Source of the DNA: Asticcacaulis sp. AC460
Lineage (GTDB): Bacteria > Pseudomonadota > Alphaproteobacteria > Caulobacterales > Caulobacteraceae
NCBI RefSeq assembly: GCF_000495795.1
Contig: NZ_AWGD01000036.1
Coordinates: forward strand, 62,001-126,000
Direction: 5' to 3'
Length of the DNA: 64,000 nt
This document shows positions 27,106 through 34,974 of the stretch, in pieces (position 1 is the first letter of the stretch; each line of letters begins with the position of its first letter). The notes beneath the pieces are model-generated. The model was not told the DNA's origin, ran no database searches, and saw only the letters and a list, made by a program, of their open reading frames with translations. Both the position numbers and the translations under genes were made by a program.

Positions 27106-27492
27106 CTATTTCAGAAGTTTACCTGTCCATCGATCGCGTCCAGCCCAATAAGTGCAGCTTGGACATTCTTCGCCTTCAGGATAATCGATACCTTCCTCAT
27201 GTGGACACCCAATCAGGCGATCGACCATGGCGACGGAATGCACGTCGTTTTCATGAAGAAAATCGACAATCTCGACGATGACGGAACTGTCCTTGCGGAC
27301 GTCGCCAGTGTCCGAGAACCAGCGGCGCATATCCTCCGGCTCGCTGTCCGGCTCAGCCATGATACTGACGCTTACCTTGCTAGCACGGGTATTGTCCGGA
27401 CCATAGAAGGCAATCGTTCCAATGGGATATGAGCGTGCGCCTTTCTTGGCCTTCTTCTCCAACCATTTCCTGGCTTTGAACTCAGGCGTCAT
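27106..27492 (-). CDS. Uncharacterised protein with a C-terminal Cys/His cluster
   Basis: A 128-residue protein of no family I recognise. The C-terminus GCPHEEGIDYPEGEECPSCTY has Cys, His and Cys-x2-Cys arranged like a small zinc site. The middle (VSVSIMAEPDSEPEDMRRWF) is acidic. Its ATG overlaps the stop of the LytTR gene by 4 bases (ATGA), so the two are translationally coupled and presumably act together. Confidence 0.65.
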   Translation of the reverse strand: MTPEFKARKWLEKKAKKGARSYPIGTIAFYGPDNTRASKVSVSIMAEPDSEPEDMRRWFSDTGDVRKDSSVIVEIVDFLHENDVHSVAMVDRLIGCPHEEGIDYPEGEECPSCTYWAGRDRWTGKLLK

Positions 27493-28340
27493 GATGAGAT
27501 CTCCTTGTTCAACAAAGCATCCCGATAGCGACGGCTGGCGACGATTTCGCGGCCGTCGCTTAACGTAATGCGCAGGTCGCCCGACGATGTCGCGACATAG
27601 CTTTTCATATGCACCGGGTTCAGCAAACGCGAACGGTGGATGCGCGCAAAGCCGGTCAGGCGCTTTTCGAACTCGCTCAAGGTACCACGGATCAGCAGCG
27701 GTTTGGCCGCCAGGTGCAGCTCGACATAGTTGCCCGCCGCCTCGGCATAGATAATCTCCTCGGGCGCAAGGTAAAACGTCCGGCCATCGGTCGTCACCTC
27801 GATGCGGCCATCGCCTTCGGCCTGGGGCTTGAGTTCGGTGACGCGGTCATAGGCCCAGAAAAACGCCAGGAAAAGCAGATAGGCCAGGCCATCCTTGCGA
27901 CCTTCATAGATCAGTTGCAGCAGCAGATTGCCATGACTGAAATCGTAGGCCGAACCCATGGCGGCATAGACCACCTTGCGCACGCCGACCATGATCGCGA
28001 CGTGGTTCAGCGAAAACATCACCAGCCCAACCGCATGAAAGACGGCAAACTTCATCAGGCTCAGCCGGCGCCAGTGATAGCGCCGGTACCCGATCCAGAT
28101 CACCGGCAAAATAATCATGATCGCGATGGCGCTGCTGATCTCCCAGGTGAAGGGCGCCCATACCGGGAAATCACGGTCACCGGGCGGGTTTTCGATCAGT
28201 TCGGACGAGATGTTGACGATGGTGTGCATCCACAACAGCGCCATGACCGCCAGATAGAGCCGCCAGGGTATCCAACCGGCTGTCCCGGATTGTCCGCCGT
28301 TCGTCCCTGAATTACCGCCGCTGGTCACCGCTCGTCCCAT
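27489..28340 (-). CDS. Membrane-bound LytTR transcriptional regulator
   Basis: A 283-residue regulator with about four N-terminal transmembrane helices (about 27-170: LYLAVMALLWMHTIV, AIAIMIILPVIWIGY, FHAVGLVMFSLNHVA, DGLAYLLFLAFFWAY). A C-terminal LytTR DNA-binding domain follows (about 185-283; YAEAAGNYVELHLAAKPLLI, FARIHRSRLLNPVHMKSY). Such proteins couple a membrane signal directly to transcription without a kinase. It is divergent from the acyltransferase gene with an 80-base gap, which is a probable target, and co-transcribed with the 128-residue protein downstream. Confidence 0.9.
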   Translation of the reverse strand: MGRAVTSGGNSGTNGGQSGTAGWIPWRLYLAVMALLWMHTIVNISSELIENPPGDRDFPVWAPFTWEISSAIAIMIILPVIWIGYRRYHWRRLSLMKFAVFHAVGLVMFSLNHVAIMVGVRKVVYAAMGSAYDFSHGNLLLQLIYEGRKDGLAYLLFLAFFWAYDRVTELKPQAEGDGRIEVTTDGRTFYLAPEEIIYAEAAGNYVELHLAAKPLLIRGTLSEFEKRLTGFARIHRSRLLNPVHMKSYVATSSGDLRITLSDGREIVASRRYRDALLNKEISS

Positions 28341-28420
28341 GCCTGCTGCCGCCCGTGTCGCGATCCTTGCCCCAGGATAACGCTGTGGCAGCTATGGCGC
28401 CAGTACTCATGGAGAGCAAA

Positions 28421-29572
28421 ATGGAAACGGCGGCGCGGCGCTACGATCTCGACTGGTTGCGGATCATAGCCTTCGGGTTATTAATTTTTTACCATATCGG
28501 CATGTTTTACGTGACCTGGGGTTGGCACGTCAAAAGCGACCATGCTTCGTCCGCCATCGAGCCCTTGATGCTGGTGGTCAATCCGTGGCGGCTGGAACTG
28601 CTGTTCTTTATTTCGGGCGTCGCCACGCGCTTCCTTGCCGACAAGTTGCCCACTTGGAAGCTGGCCGGGTCGCGCTTCAACCGCCTGTTCTGGCCGCTGG
28701 TCTTCGGCATGGCCGTCATCGTGGCGCCACAGAGCTTCTATGAGATCAAAACCGATCTGCACTATGCCGGCAGCTATCTCGAATTCTGGGGCAAGTACCT
28801 GACCGGCTACGGCGAATGGTGCGATCACGAAGGCTGCCTGACCGTGCCGACCTGGAACCACCTGTGGTACGTCGCCTATCTGCTGGCCTACAGCCTGATC
28901 TTCGCCCTTGTCTGGCCGTTGCTGAAACGCATCCCGATGTCGTGGGCCAAGTCCCTGCCCGGCTGGGTCTATATCGCCGTCCCGGTTGCGCTGTACTGGT
29001 TCGTCAACGGCTATCTCGAGCCGCGCTTTGAAGAAACCCATGCCTTTGTCGGCGACTGGGCTGTGCATACAATGTCCCTGGGCTTTTTCATCCTGGGCGT
29101 CATGGCGGCCAAGTTCGACCGCCTGTTCGACATGGCGCAGAAACTGCGCTGGATCAGCCTGGCCACCGGCCTGATCAGCTATGGCGTCATTGCCTGGCTG
29201 CGCTACCTCTATTTTGCCGGCAAACTGCCGATACCGCTGGAGATTGCCTGGCCGCTCGGAACCCTTATCGAAAGCCTTCAGGCCGTGTTCCTGATGCTGG
29301 CCTTGCTGGGGTTTGCCCGCCGCCACCTGGCCGACAAAGACGGCCCGATCCGCCGGACTTTGACCGAGGCCATCTTCCCCTTCTACATCGTCCACCAGAC
29401 CATCACCGTGGTCGCCGCCTATGAACTCAACCGGCTGCATTGGCCGGTCGCTATCGAGGCGACAGCCCTCGTGATCATCACCTTTGGCGGCTGCTGGCTC
29501 AGCTACGAAATCGTCCGACGGATACCGCCGCTGCGGCCGCTGTTCGGCTTGACGTACAAGGCAAAACGCTAA
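28421..29572 (+). CDS. Acyltransferase 3 family membrane protein
   Basis: A 383-residue polytopic membrane protein of the acyltransferase 3 / OpgC-like family. The N-terminus RYDLDWLRIIAFGLLIFYHI contains the family D-x-LR motif and the putative catalytic His of helix 1. About ten hydrophobic helices follow (for example FFISGVATRFLADKL and AIFPFYIVHQTITVVAAYEL). GGAGA lies 6 bases before the ATG at 28421, so this start is preferred to in-frame ATGs at 28394 and 28409. Members transfer acyl groups to sugars or glucans in the periplasm; the acceptor here is unknown. Confidence 0.88.
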   Translation: METAARRYDLDWLRIIAFGLLIFYHIGMFYVTWGWHVKSDHASSAIEPLMLVVNPWRLELLFFISGVATRFLADKLPTWKLAGSRFNRLFWPLVFGMAVIVAPQSFYEIKTDLHYAGSYLEFWGKYLTGYGEWCDHEGCLTVPTWNHLWYVAYLLAYSLIFALVWPLLKRIPMSWAKSLPGWVYIAVPVALYWFVNGYLEPRFEETHAFVGDWAVHTMSLGFFILGVMAAKFDRLFDMAQKLRWISLATGLISYGVIAWLRYLYFAGKLPIPLEIAWPLGTLIESLQAVFLMLALLGFARRHLADKDGPIRRTLTEAIFPFYIVHQTITVVAAYELNRLHWPVAIEATALVIITFGGCWLSYEIVRRIPPLRPLFGLTYKAKR

Positions 29573-29605
29573 AAAGTCGCGGCCACGGAACATAAGGATA
29601 TCGCC

Positions 29606-31315
29606 GTGGCCGCTTCCCCTCACCCGCTGGTCGTCAATGGCCGCCAGGCCTTCAAGGCCGGCGATCTTCCGGGCGCCATGAGCCTGTGCGAAATGCGCCT
29701 GAACGACTCGCCCATGGACACCCAGGCGCTGGAATTGAAAGCGGTCATCCTGCAAGGCCGTGGCGACATGGCCGGCGCCGAAGCCGCCATGCGCCAGGCG
29801 ATCGCCGCCGACCCGGCCTGCGACTGGGCGCTCAACGACCTGCCCCTGCTGCTGCGCGAACAGGGCCGCGCGGCCGAGGCGGAAACGGCGGCGCGCGAAG
29901 CCGTCGCCGCCCGCCCCGATGACGCCCAGGCGCACCTGCAACTGGGGGTCATCCTGGCGGAAAAGGATGACCTGCCCGCCGCCGAATACCACAATCGCAA
30001 GGTCATTGAACTGGCCGGGCCGCACCCTCAGGCCCTGCTCAATCTGGGCCTGACCCTGTACAACCAAGGCCAGATCGAAGAGGCCGAGGACCTGCTGATG
30101 CGCGTCCATCGCCAGTCGCCCGACAATTCGATGATCATGGCCCACATTTCGCGTTTGCTGGAAGCGAAGCGTGACATGAACGGCGCCTTCGCCTGGCTGG
30201 ACCGCGCCGAAGCCTCCGGGCGGAAAACCGGCGAAGACTTCACCGTGCTCCGCTCGGTCTATCTCCGCAACACCGGCCGCGCCCAGGAAGGCCTGGACCT
30301 GCTGGACCGCAGCCACACCCTGGCAGCGCCGGCGAAATTGGAACGGGCGCACCTGCTCGATAAGCTGGGCCGTTATGACGAGGCCTGGCAGGGCTTTGTC
30401 GAGGCCAAGGCCGGCCTGGCGCGCGACCGTGGCGTCCGCTATCCCGCCGACAAGGTCGCTGAGCGTTACGCCGCCCTGGCCGGCTTCTTCACCCGCGACA
30501 CCGTCCGCCGTATGCCCAAGGCGCGGGTGCGCGGCGACGTCGCCCAGCCGATCTTCATCCTGGGCTTTCCGCGGTCGGGCACCACCATGCTGGAGCAGAT
30601 GCTGGCCAGTCACCCCCAGGCAGGCGCCGGCGGCGAACTGCCGTTTGTGACCGAGTGGCAGGCCCTGGTGCGTACCCTGCTGCCGGGCGATCGTAACTTC
30701 CCGGAAAAGCTGGCCTTTCTGAGCGGTGCCGATTACCACCACGTGCCGGGCGCCTTGCGCGACTACTATCTCGGCCGCGCCGAAACCTATGGCATCATGC
30801 CGAAGGGCCGATCGCGGTTTACCGACAAGATGCCGCTGAACGACGTCTATCTGCCGCTGATCCAGATGGCGTTTCCGGCGGCGCCGATCGTCCGCCTGGT
30901 CCGCCACCCGCTGGATGTCGCCGTGTCGATCCTGTCGCACAACCTGACCCACGGCGAAAATGCCGGCTATGCCATCGACAGCATCCTGTCGCACATGATG
31001 GCCACCCATGCGCTGAACCAGCATTACAAGACTGTGTTGGACCAGTCGGTGATGGAGCTGAAATACGAGGACTTCGTCGCCGACCAGGACGGCCAGACCC
31101 GGCGGGTGCTGGGCCACTGCGGGCTGGAGTACGATCCGGCCTGTCTGAAGTTCCACGAAAACCCGCGCCATGCCCCGACCCCGTCCTATGCCCAGGTGTC
31201 ACAGCCACTCAACAACCGCTCGGTCGGGCGGTGGAAGAACTATCGCCGCCATTTCGAGCCGTATTTCGACAAAATCCTGCCGATGATCGAGGAATTGGGC
31301 TACGGAGTCGCCTGA
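29606..31315 (+). CDS. TPR-repeat sulfotransferase
   Basis: A 569-residue protein in two parts. Residues 1-290 are tetratricopeptide repeats (for example AQAHLQLGVILAEKDDLPAA and ALLNLGLTLYNQGQIEEAED). Residues 310-569 are a sulfotransferase domain. The PAPS 5'-phosphosulfate loop is FILGFPRSGTTMLEQMLASH (about residue 317-336), and the 3'-phosphate site is VRLVRHPLDVAVSILSHN (about residue 433). It starts at GTG with AAGGA upstream. Acceptor unknown; it follows the acyltransferase by 33 bases on the same strand and may be co-transcribed. Confidence 0.9.
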   Translation: MAASPHPLVVNGRQAFKAGDLPGAMSLCEMRLNDSPMDTQALELKAVILQGRGDMAGAEAAMRQAIAADPACDWALNDLPLLLREQGRAAEAETAAREAVAARPDDAQAHLQLGVILAEKDDLPAAEYHNRKVIELAGPHPQALLNLGLTLYNQGQIEEAEDLLMRVHRQSPDNSMIMAHISRLLEAKRDMNGAFAWLDRAEASGRKTGEDFTVLRSVYLRNTGRAQEGLDLLDRSHTLAAPAKLERAHLLDKLGRYDEAWQGFVEAKAGLARDRGVRYPADKVAERYAALAGFFTRDTVRRMPKARVRGDVAQPIFILGFPRSGTTMLEQMLASHPQAGAGGELPFVTEWQALVRTLLPGDRNFPEKLAFLSGADYHHVPGALRDYYLGRAETYGIMPKGRSRFTDKMPLNDVYLPLIQMAFPAAPIVRLVRHPLDVAVSILSHNLTHGENAGYAIDSILSHMMATHALNQHYKTVLDQSVMELKYEDFVADQDGQTRRVLGHCGLEYDPACLKFHENPRHAPTPSYAQVSQPLNNRSVGRWKNYRRHFEPYFDKILPMIEELGYGVA

Positions 31316-31336
31316 AAGCCACGGTCCTGTGGCTTT
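31315..31336 (+). terminator. Probable terminator after the TPR-sulfotransferase
   Basis: AAAGCCAC pairs perfectly with GTGGCTTT around a GGTCCT loop immediately after the stop codon. The T-run is contained in the stem end, so strength is uncertain. Confidence 0.5.
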
Positions 31337-31397
31337 GATGACAGTTCCGTGATTTCGCATTAGCGAAAGGCGCCATACCCGTGTTAGCTTTTTTCGG

Positions 31398-32132
31398 ATG
31401 GACGGGGCCGGTATCGACAAGCAGACGCAGGAAGCGGCATGGTGGAACGCCTGGCGGCGGTTTGACCTGTCGTGGGAGGGCCTGGCGCGCCGCGAGGGCC
31501 ACAGTGATGCGACCCTTCAGGACTATTGGCGCAATGAGGCCGGGCGGCTGATCGCCGAACCAGGCACCGCGCGTCAGTGGACGCGGTTTCATTGTCCGTT
31601 CGTCTTCGAGGACGGTACGCCGTCACCGAAATCGCATTGGACCGCGGCCGACTGGGCCGATCTGCACAGCAGTCTGCGGACACGCCTGGCCATGGGGAGC
31701 GAAGCCAAGCCCTGCCTGCTGACAGGCGCCGTGCTGGACGGTCTGTTCGAGGCCGAGGCCGAGGTGCCGGACGCCGAAGGTTTTCTGTGGTTGCGGGCCA
31801 ATTGGGCCTATTTTCGCGATGGCGTCGATTTGAGCCGCAACGGTTTGGGGCTGGCGGATTTCCGGGCGGCCTGGTTCGGCGGCAAGGCGGTCTTCGAAGG
31901 CGCTCGCGCCGTAACAGCCGAGTTCGACGGCGCCCTGTATGGCGAGCGCATGGGCCGCACGGAGGTCCAGGTCCGGGCCGAAACGACCGTGGAGCCGGTT
32001 CGGGTTCAGCCGCGTCTGGTCGAGCCGGAACTTGAGGCACCGAAAAAGGACATGGCGGGCCGTGTTGTGGCGGCGGTAGTCATTCTGGGCGGCCTGGCTT
32101 TGGCGCTTTGGTTCCTCATCCAAAACGCCTGA
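31398..32132 (+). CDS. Hypothetical tail-anchored protein with pentapeptide-like stretch
   Basis: A 244-residue protein of unknown function. The C-terminus has one membrane helix (VVAAVVILGGLALALWFLI) and almost nothing after it, so a tail anchor with a cytoplasmic body is likely. Residues about 150-185 (ADFRA, AWFGG, KAVFE, GARAV, TAEFD, GALYG) have the five-residue rhythm of pentapeptide repeats. Tryptophan is unusually frequent in the N-terminal half. It is convergent with the hexosaminidase gene. Confidence 0.65.
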   Translation: MDGAGIDKQTQEAAWWNAWRRFDLSWEGLARREGHSDATLQDYWRNEAGRLIAEPGTARQWTRFHCPFVFEDGTPSPKSHWTAADWADLHSSLRTRLAMGSEAKPCLLTGAVLDGLFEAEAEVPDAEGFLWLRANWAYFRDGVDLSRNGLGLADFRAAWFGGKAVFEGARAVTAEFDGALYGERMGRTEVQVRAETTVEPVRVQPRLVEPELEAPKKDMAGRVVAAVVILGGLALALWFLIQNA

Positions 32133-32140
32133 GCAGGCGG

Positions 32141-34381
32141 TTATTGCGACGCCGGTGTCAGGCGCACCTCCTGCAAGGCCCATTCGGGTGGCGGTGCGTT
32201 TTGCGCGAAGGTAAAACAGAGATCGTTCGTCCCCGCTACCACCGGCAGGTCACCCGTCAGAACCGTCACGCCGGTCGACCTGGCCGCCTTCGCCAAGGGT
32301 AAACGCGCGACCGGATCGCTCGTACAATCGCCGACACGGACCAGCAGTTCGCCGTCCTTGGTTTGCGGCGTGTCGAACGGTATTATCTGCCCAGGCCGGT
32401 TGCCAAGCTGGAAGTTGAACGGATAGTTCGCGACTTTCGCGGTGATTTTGAACCCCTTCGAGGTATCCGCCCCGCGCCAGATCCAGCACGGCTTCAGGAT
32501 GTCCATCAGCATCACCGCGCGTTCGCCGCCGTCGTCTTCCAGCGCCAGGTTCAGCTTGCCTTCGCAGATGTCCAGGTCGTAGCTGGTGCGCGTTTCCAAG
32601 GCTGCCCGCGTCACCGACAGTTTGCGTTCGCGGCCCAGGGGGTGGCCGTTCAGGAAGGTCTGCGCCGTCAACATCGTACCCTCAGCCACCGTCACCGGCG
32701 CAGTATACACCCCGCCATTCACCCGGATTTCGCCCAGATCGAGGCCGTTCTTCAGCGCCACGGTGATCTTATCGCCGGCTGGCGACAGGGTCATATGCGG
32801 CTCGAACGGCACGGTGTTGTAGCGCATCCCGACCGCATCGAGCCGATGCAGGCTCGACGGCAGGCGGCGGGTAAAGTCGTTCCAGTCGCGCGATGCCGCC
32901 GGGCTCCAGCCGACCTCAGCCACGGCCGTCAAGCGCGGAAAGACCATGATCTCGACGCGCTCATCGGTGCGTATATGCTCGGTCCACAGATTAGCCTGCA
33001 GGCCAAGGACATGCTTGCGTTCGACCTCGGTCATCGCGTCCAGAGCCGGGTTGAAGTCGTAGACCGTCCTCAAGGTCGTCGGCTTGCCGCGGCCGGGCGG
33101 CTCGTCGCTGAACGGACTCTGACGATGGTCGAAATACAGCATCGGCGCCGGCGACAGCACCGTGTCATGACCCGACTTGGCCGCCGTCACCGCACCGTCG
33201 ACGCCGCGCCAGCTCATAACGGTGGCATCAGGCGCTATGCCACCTTCCAGAATCTCGTCCCAGCCGATCAGCCGCCGGCCACGTTTCGTCAAGCTCTTGC
33301 CGACTCTCTGGATAAACCAGGATTGCAGCTCGTGTTCGTCTTTGAGGCCCAGTGCCTTGATCTTTGCCTGGATGGCAGGTGAAGCCTGCCACTGCGGCTT
33401 GATCGCCTCATCGCCGCCGACATGGATATAGGGGCTGGGGAACAGGTCCATGACCTCGTTGAACACCGTGTCCAGGAACACAAACGTACGGTCTTCGGTA
33501 TTGAGCAGGTTGGGATAGACGCCCCAATCGGACATGCCCTGCTTCGGCCGCGTGCCTTCGGTGCCGAACTCGGGATAGGCCTGGATGATCGCGGTGGCAT
33601 GTCCCGGGACGTCGATTTCCGGCACCACGGTGATGTTGCGCGCGGCGGCATAGGCGACGATGTCGCGGACCTGGTCCTGGGTATAATAGCCGCCATACCA
33701 CAGCGGCTTACCGTTCTTCCAACCCGCCGCACCGGCCTCCTGACGATAGGCCGTTTTCTGCGTCAGCTTCGGATAGGCCTTGATTTCCAGCCGCCAGCCC
33801 TGGTCGTCGGTCAGATGCCATTGCAGGATGTTCAGCTTGTGGATCGCCATGGTGTCGATGATCTTCCTGATCTGATCCGGCGACTGGAAGTGACGCACCG
33901 AATCCAGCATCAGACCGCGCCACTGAAACCGCGGCGCGTCGACGATAGCGACCATGGGCAAATCGACGGCGCCTGTGGTCGCATCCTGAGTCGCCAGTTG
34001 CCACAGGGTGACGGCGCCGTAGAACAGGCCTTCGCGAGACCCCGCCGCAATGATGATGGAACCGGGGGTGACGTCGAGCCGATAGGCCTCGCCCGACGAA
34101 GAACCGCGGACAAAGGATATGGCCGCTTCCCCCGCGGGCGCTGCACCGGTCACGATCTCGAGGGTCAGTTTGCGCGCCTTCAGTTGGTCGCGCAGATAGA
34201 CGGCGGCGTTGCGGGCATCGGCATCACCGGCCGGCACATAGATTCGGGTCTTTGCTGTCAGGGCAAAGCTCCCCTCGCCTTGCGTCATCTGCGCCGGCAC
34301 CGGCGTCAGAGCCGGCATGGCCATAGCAGGCGTGATGAGGGCGAAGGCAGAAAGGGCCATCGCAAGGATTGTCAGCTTCAT
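32141..34381 (-). CDS. GH20 beta-N-acetylhexosaminidase
   Basis: A 746-residue exo-hexosaminidase that removes terminal GlcNAc from chitooligosaccharides in the periplasm or outside the cell. The signal peptide MKLTILAMALSAFALITPAM is followed by an N-terminal GH20b domain, and the catalytic barrel follows (WRGLMLDSVRHFQSPDQIRK, LNILQWHLTDDQGWRLEIK). The catalytic pair is Asp324-Glu325 in HVGGDEAIKPQW. The start at 34381 is set by the signal peptide; upstream in-frame codons run into a repeat. It supplies substrate for the TonB receptor and nag genes to its right. Confidence 0.95.
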   Translation of the reverse strand: MKLTILAMALSAFALITPAMAMPALTPVPAQMTQGEGSFALTAKTRIYVPAGDADARNAAVYLRDQLKARKLTLEIVTGAAPAGEAAISFVRGSSSGEAYRLDVTPGSIIIAAGSREGLFYGAVTLWQLATQDATTGAVDLPMVAIVDAPRFQWRGLMLDSVRHFQSPDQIRKIIDTMAIHKLNILQWHLTDDQGWRLEIKAYPKLTQKTAYRQEAGAAGWKNGKPLWYGGYYTQDQVRDIVAYAAARNITVVPEIDVPGHATAIIQAYPEFGTEGTRPKQGMSDWGVYPNLLNTEDRTFVFLDTVFNEVMDLFPSPYIHVGGDEAIKPQWQASPAIQAKIKALGLKDEHELQSWFIQRVGKSLTKRGRRLIGWDEILEGGIAPDATVMSWRGVDGAVTAAKSGHDTVLSPAPMLYFDHRQSPFSDEPPGRGKPTTLRTVYDFNPALDAMTEVERKHVLGLQANLWTEHIRTDERVEIMVFPRLTAVAEVGWSPAASRDWNDFTRRLPSSLHRLDAVGMRYNTVPFEPHMTLSPAGDKITVALKNGLDLGEIRVNGGVYTAPVTVAEGTMLTAQTFLNGHPLGRERKLSVTRAALETRTSYDLDICEGKLNLALEDDGGERAVMLMDILKPCWIWRGADTSKGFKITAKVANYPFNFQLGNRPGQIIPFDTPQTKDGELLVRVGDCTSDPVARLPLAKAARSTGVTVLTGDLPVVAGTNDLCFTFAQNAPPPEWALQEVRLTPASQ

Positions 34382-34419
34382 GTTCCGCCTGCTCTCATAT
34401 CTGAACGAGCCTGAAAATC

Positions 34420-34550
34420 TTCTCCTCCCCTGTTTACGGGGGAGGTGGATCATGGCGTAGCCATGAGACGGAAGGGGATATTCCACTGGCAGTAACGCCC
34501 CTCCCACCGCTTCGCGGTCCCCCCTCCCCGTAAACGGAGCGGGAGAAGAA
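34420..34550. repeat. 131-bp palindromic repeat upstream of the hexosaminidase
   Basis: The left end (CTCCTCCCC, GTTTACGGGG) is answered by CCCCGTAAAC and GGGAGAAGA at the right end, an imperfect inverted repeat of the same CTCCCC/GGGGAG type as the block at 7431. It occupies the first part of the 590-base gap 34382-34972. The rest of that gap holds a terminator and another palindrome, and I see no gene. Confidence 0.65.
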
Positions 34551-34589
34551 AGAACAAGTCATTCCGCTTTGGTCCAGTCTGGACTTCTC

Positions 34590-34629
34590 AAAAAACAAGA
34601 GCAAGCCCGGTGTGACGCCGGACTTGCTC
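34590..34629 (-). terminator. Intrinsic terminator on the minus strand
   Basis: On the minus strand GAGCAAGTCCGG pairs with CCGGGCTTGCTC (12 bp, one G-T pair, loop of 7) and is followed by TTGTTTTTTG. It lies 344 bases downstream of the TonB receptor stop and 209 bases upstream of the hexosaminidase start. It may end the receptor transcript and insulate the hexosaminidase, or end an unannotated RNA between the two. Confidence 0.7.
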
Positions 34630-34830
34630 GCTCGTTTCTGATCACGCCGCAGGAGGATATGCGGTGGTGAGGAATGGCCGGTCGTATCGTGCCGGGATCG
34701 CGTCCGCCAAGGGGGCGGCAAACACAGGATCGAAAATCCCGACAACCGGTCAGCACCGCATTGGGAAAACGACGGCGGACCAGAAAACTCCAGGCCGGAG
34801 ATGCCACACCTTCGGCCCGGGTAACGCTTT

Positions 34831-34974
34831 AAAATCTGCTTGGAAAGCCGTCAGGCTGAGCCGAAAAGTGCTGGTTTCGAGAACCGGAGCGGAGCGTACT
34901 CAAGTACGTGAGCACCGGAAGCGCAGAAAACAGAACTTTGCAGGCCAGCATGACGGAGTTTCCAACAGATTTTT
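34831..34974. repeat. 144-bp imperfect palindrome abutting the TonB receptor stop
   Basis: AAATCTG...TGGAAA...CCGTCAGGCTG at the left is mirrored by TGACGG...TTTCCA...CAGATTT at the right, with a centre around CGTACTCAAGTACG. I recognise similar palindromes as dispersed intergenic repeats in other alphaproteobacteria. It reaches the receptor stop codon, so it forms the 3' end of that mRNA. Confidence 0.6.

Noticed and set aside
28481-31171. An 896-codon minus-strand frame opposite the acyltransferase and TPR-sulfotransferase
   Set aside because: Spans two genuine genes on the other strand, and its composition is Gln/Gly/His-rich as expected of antisense frames.
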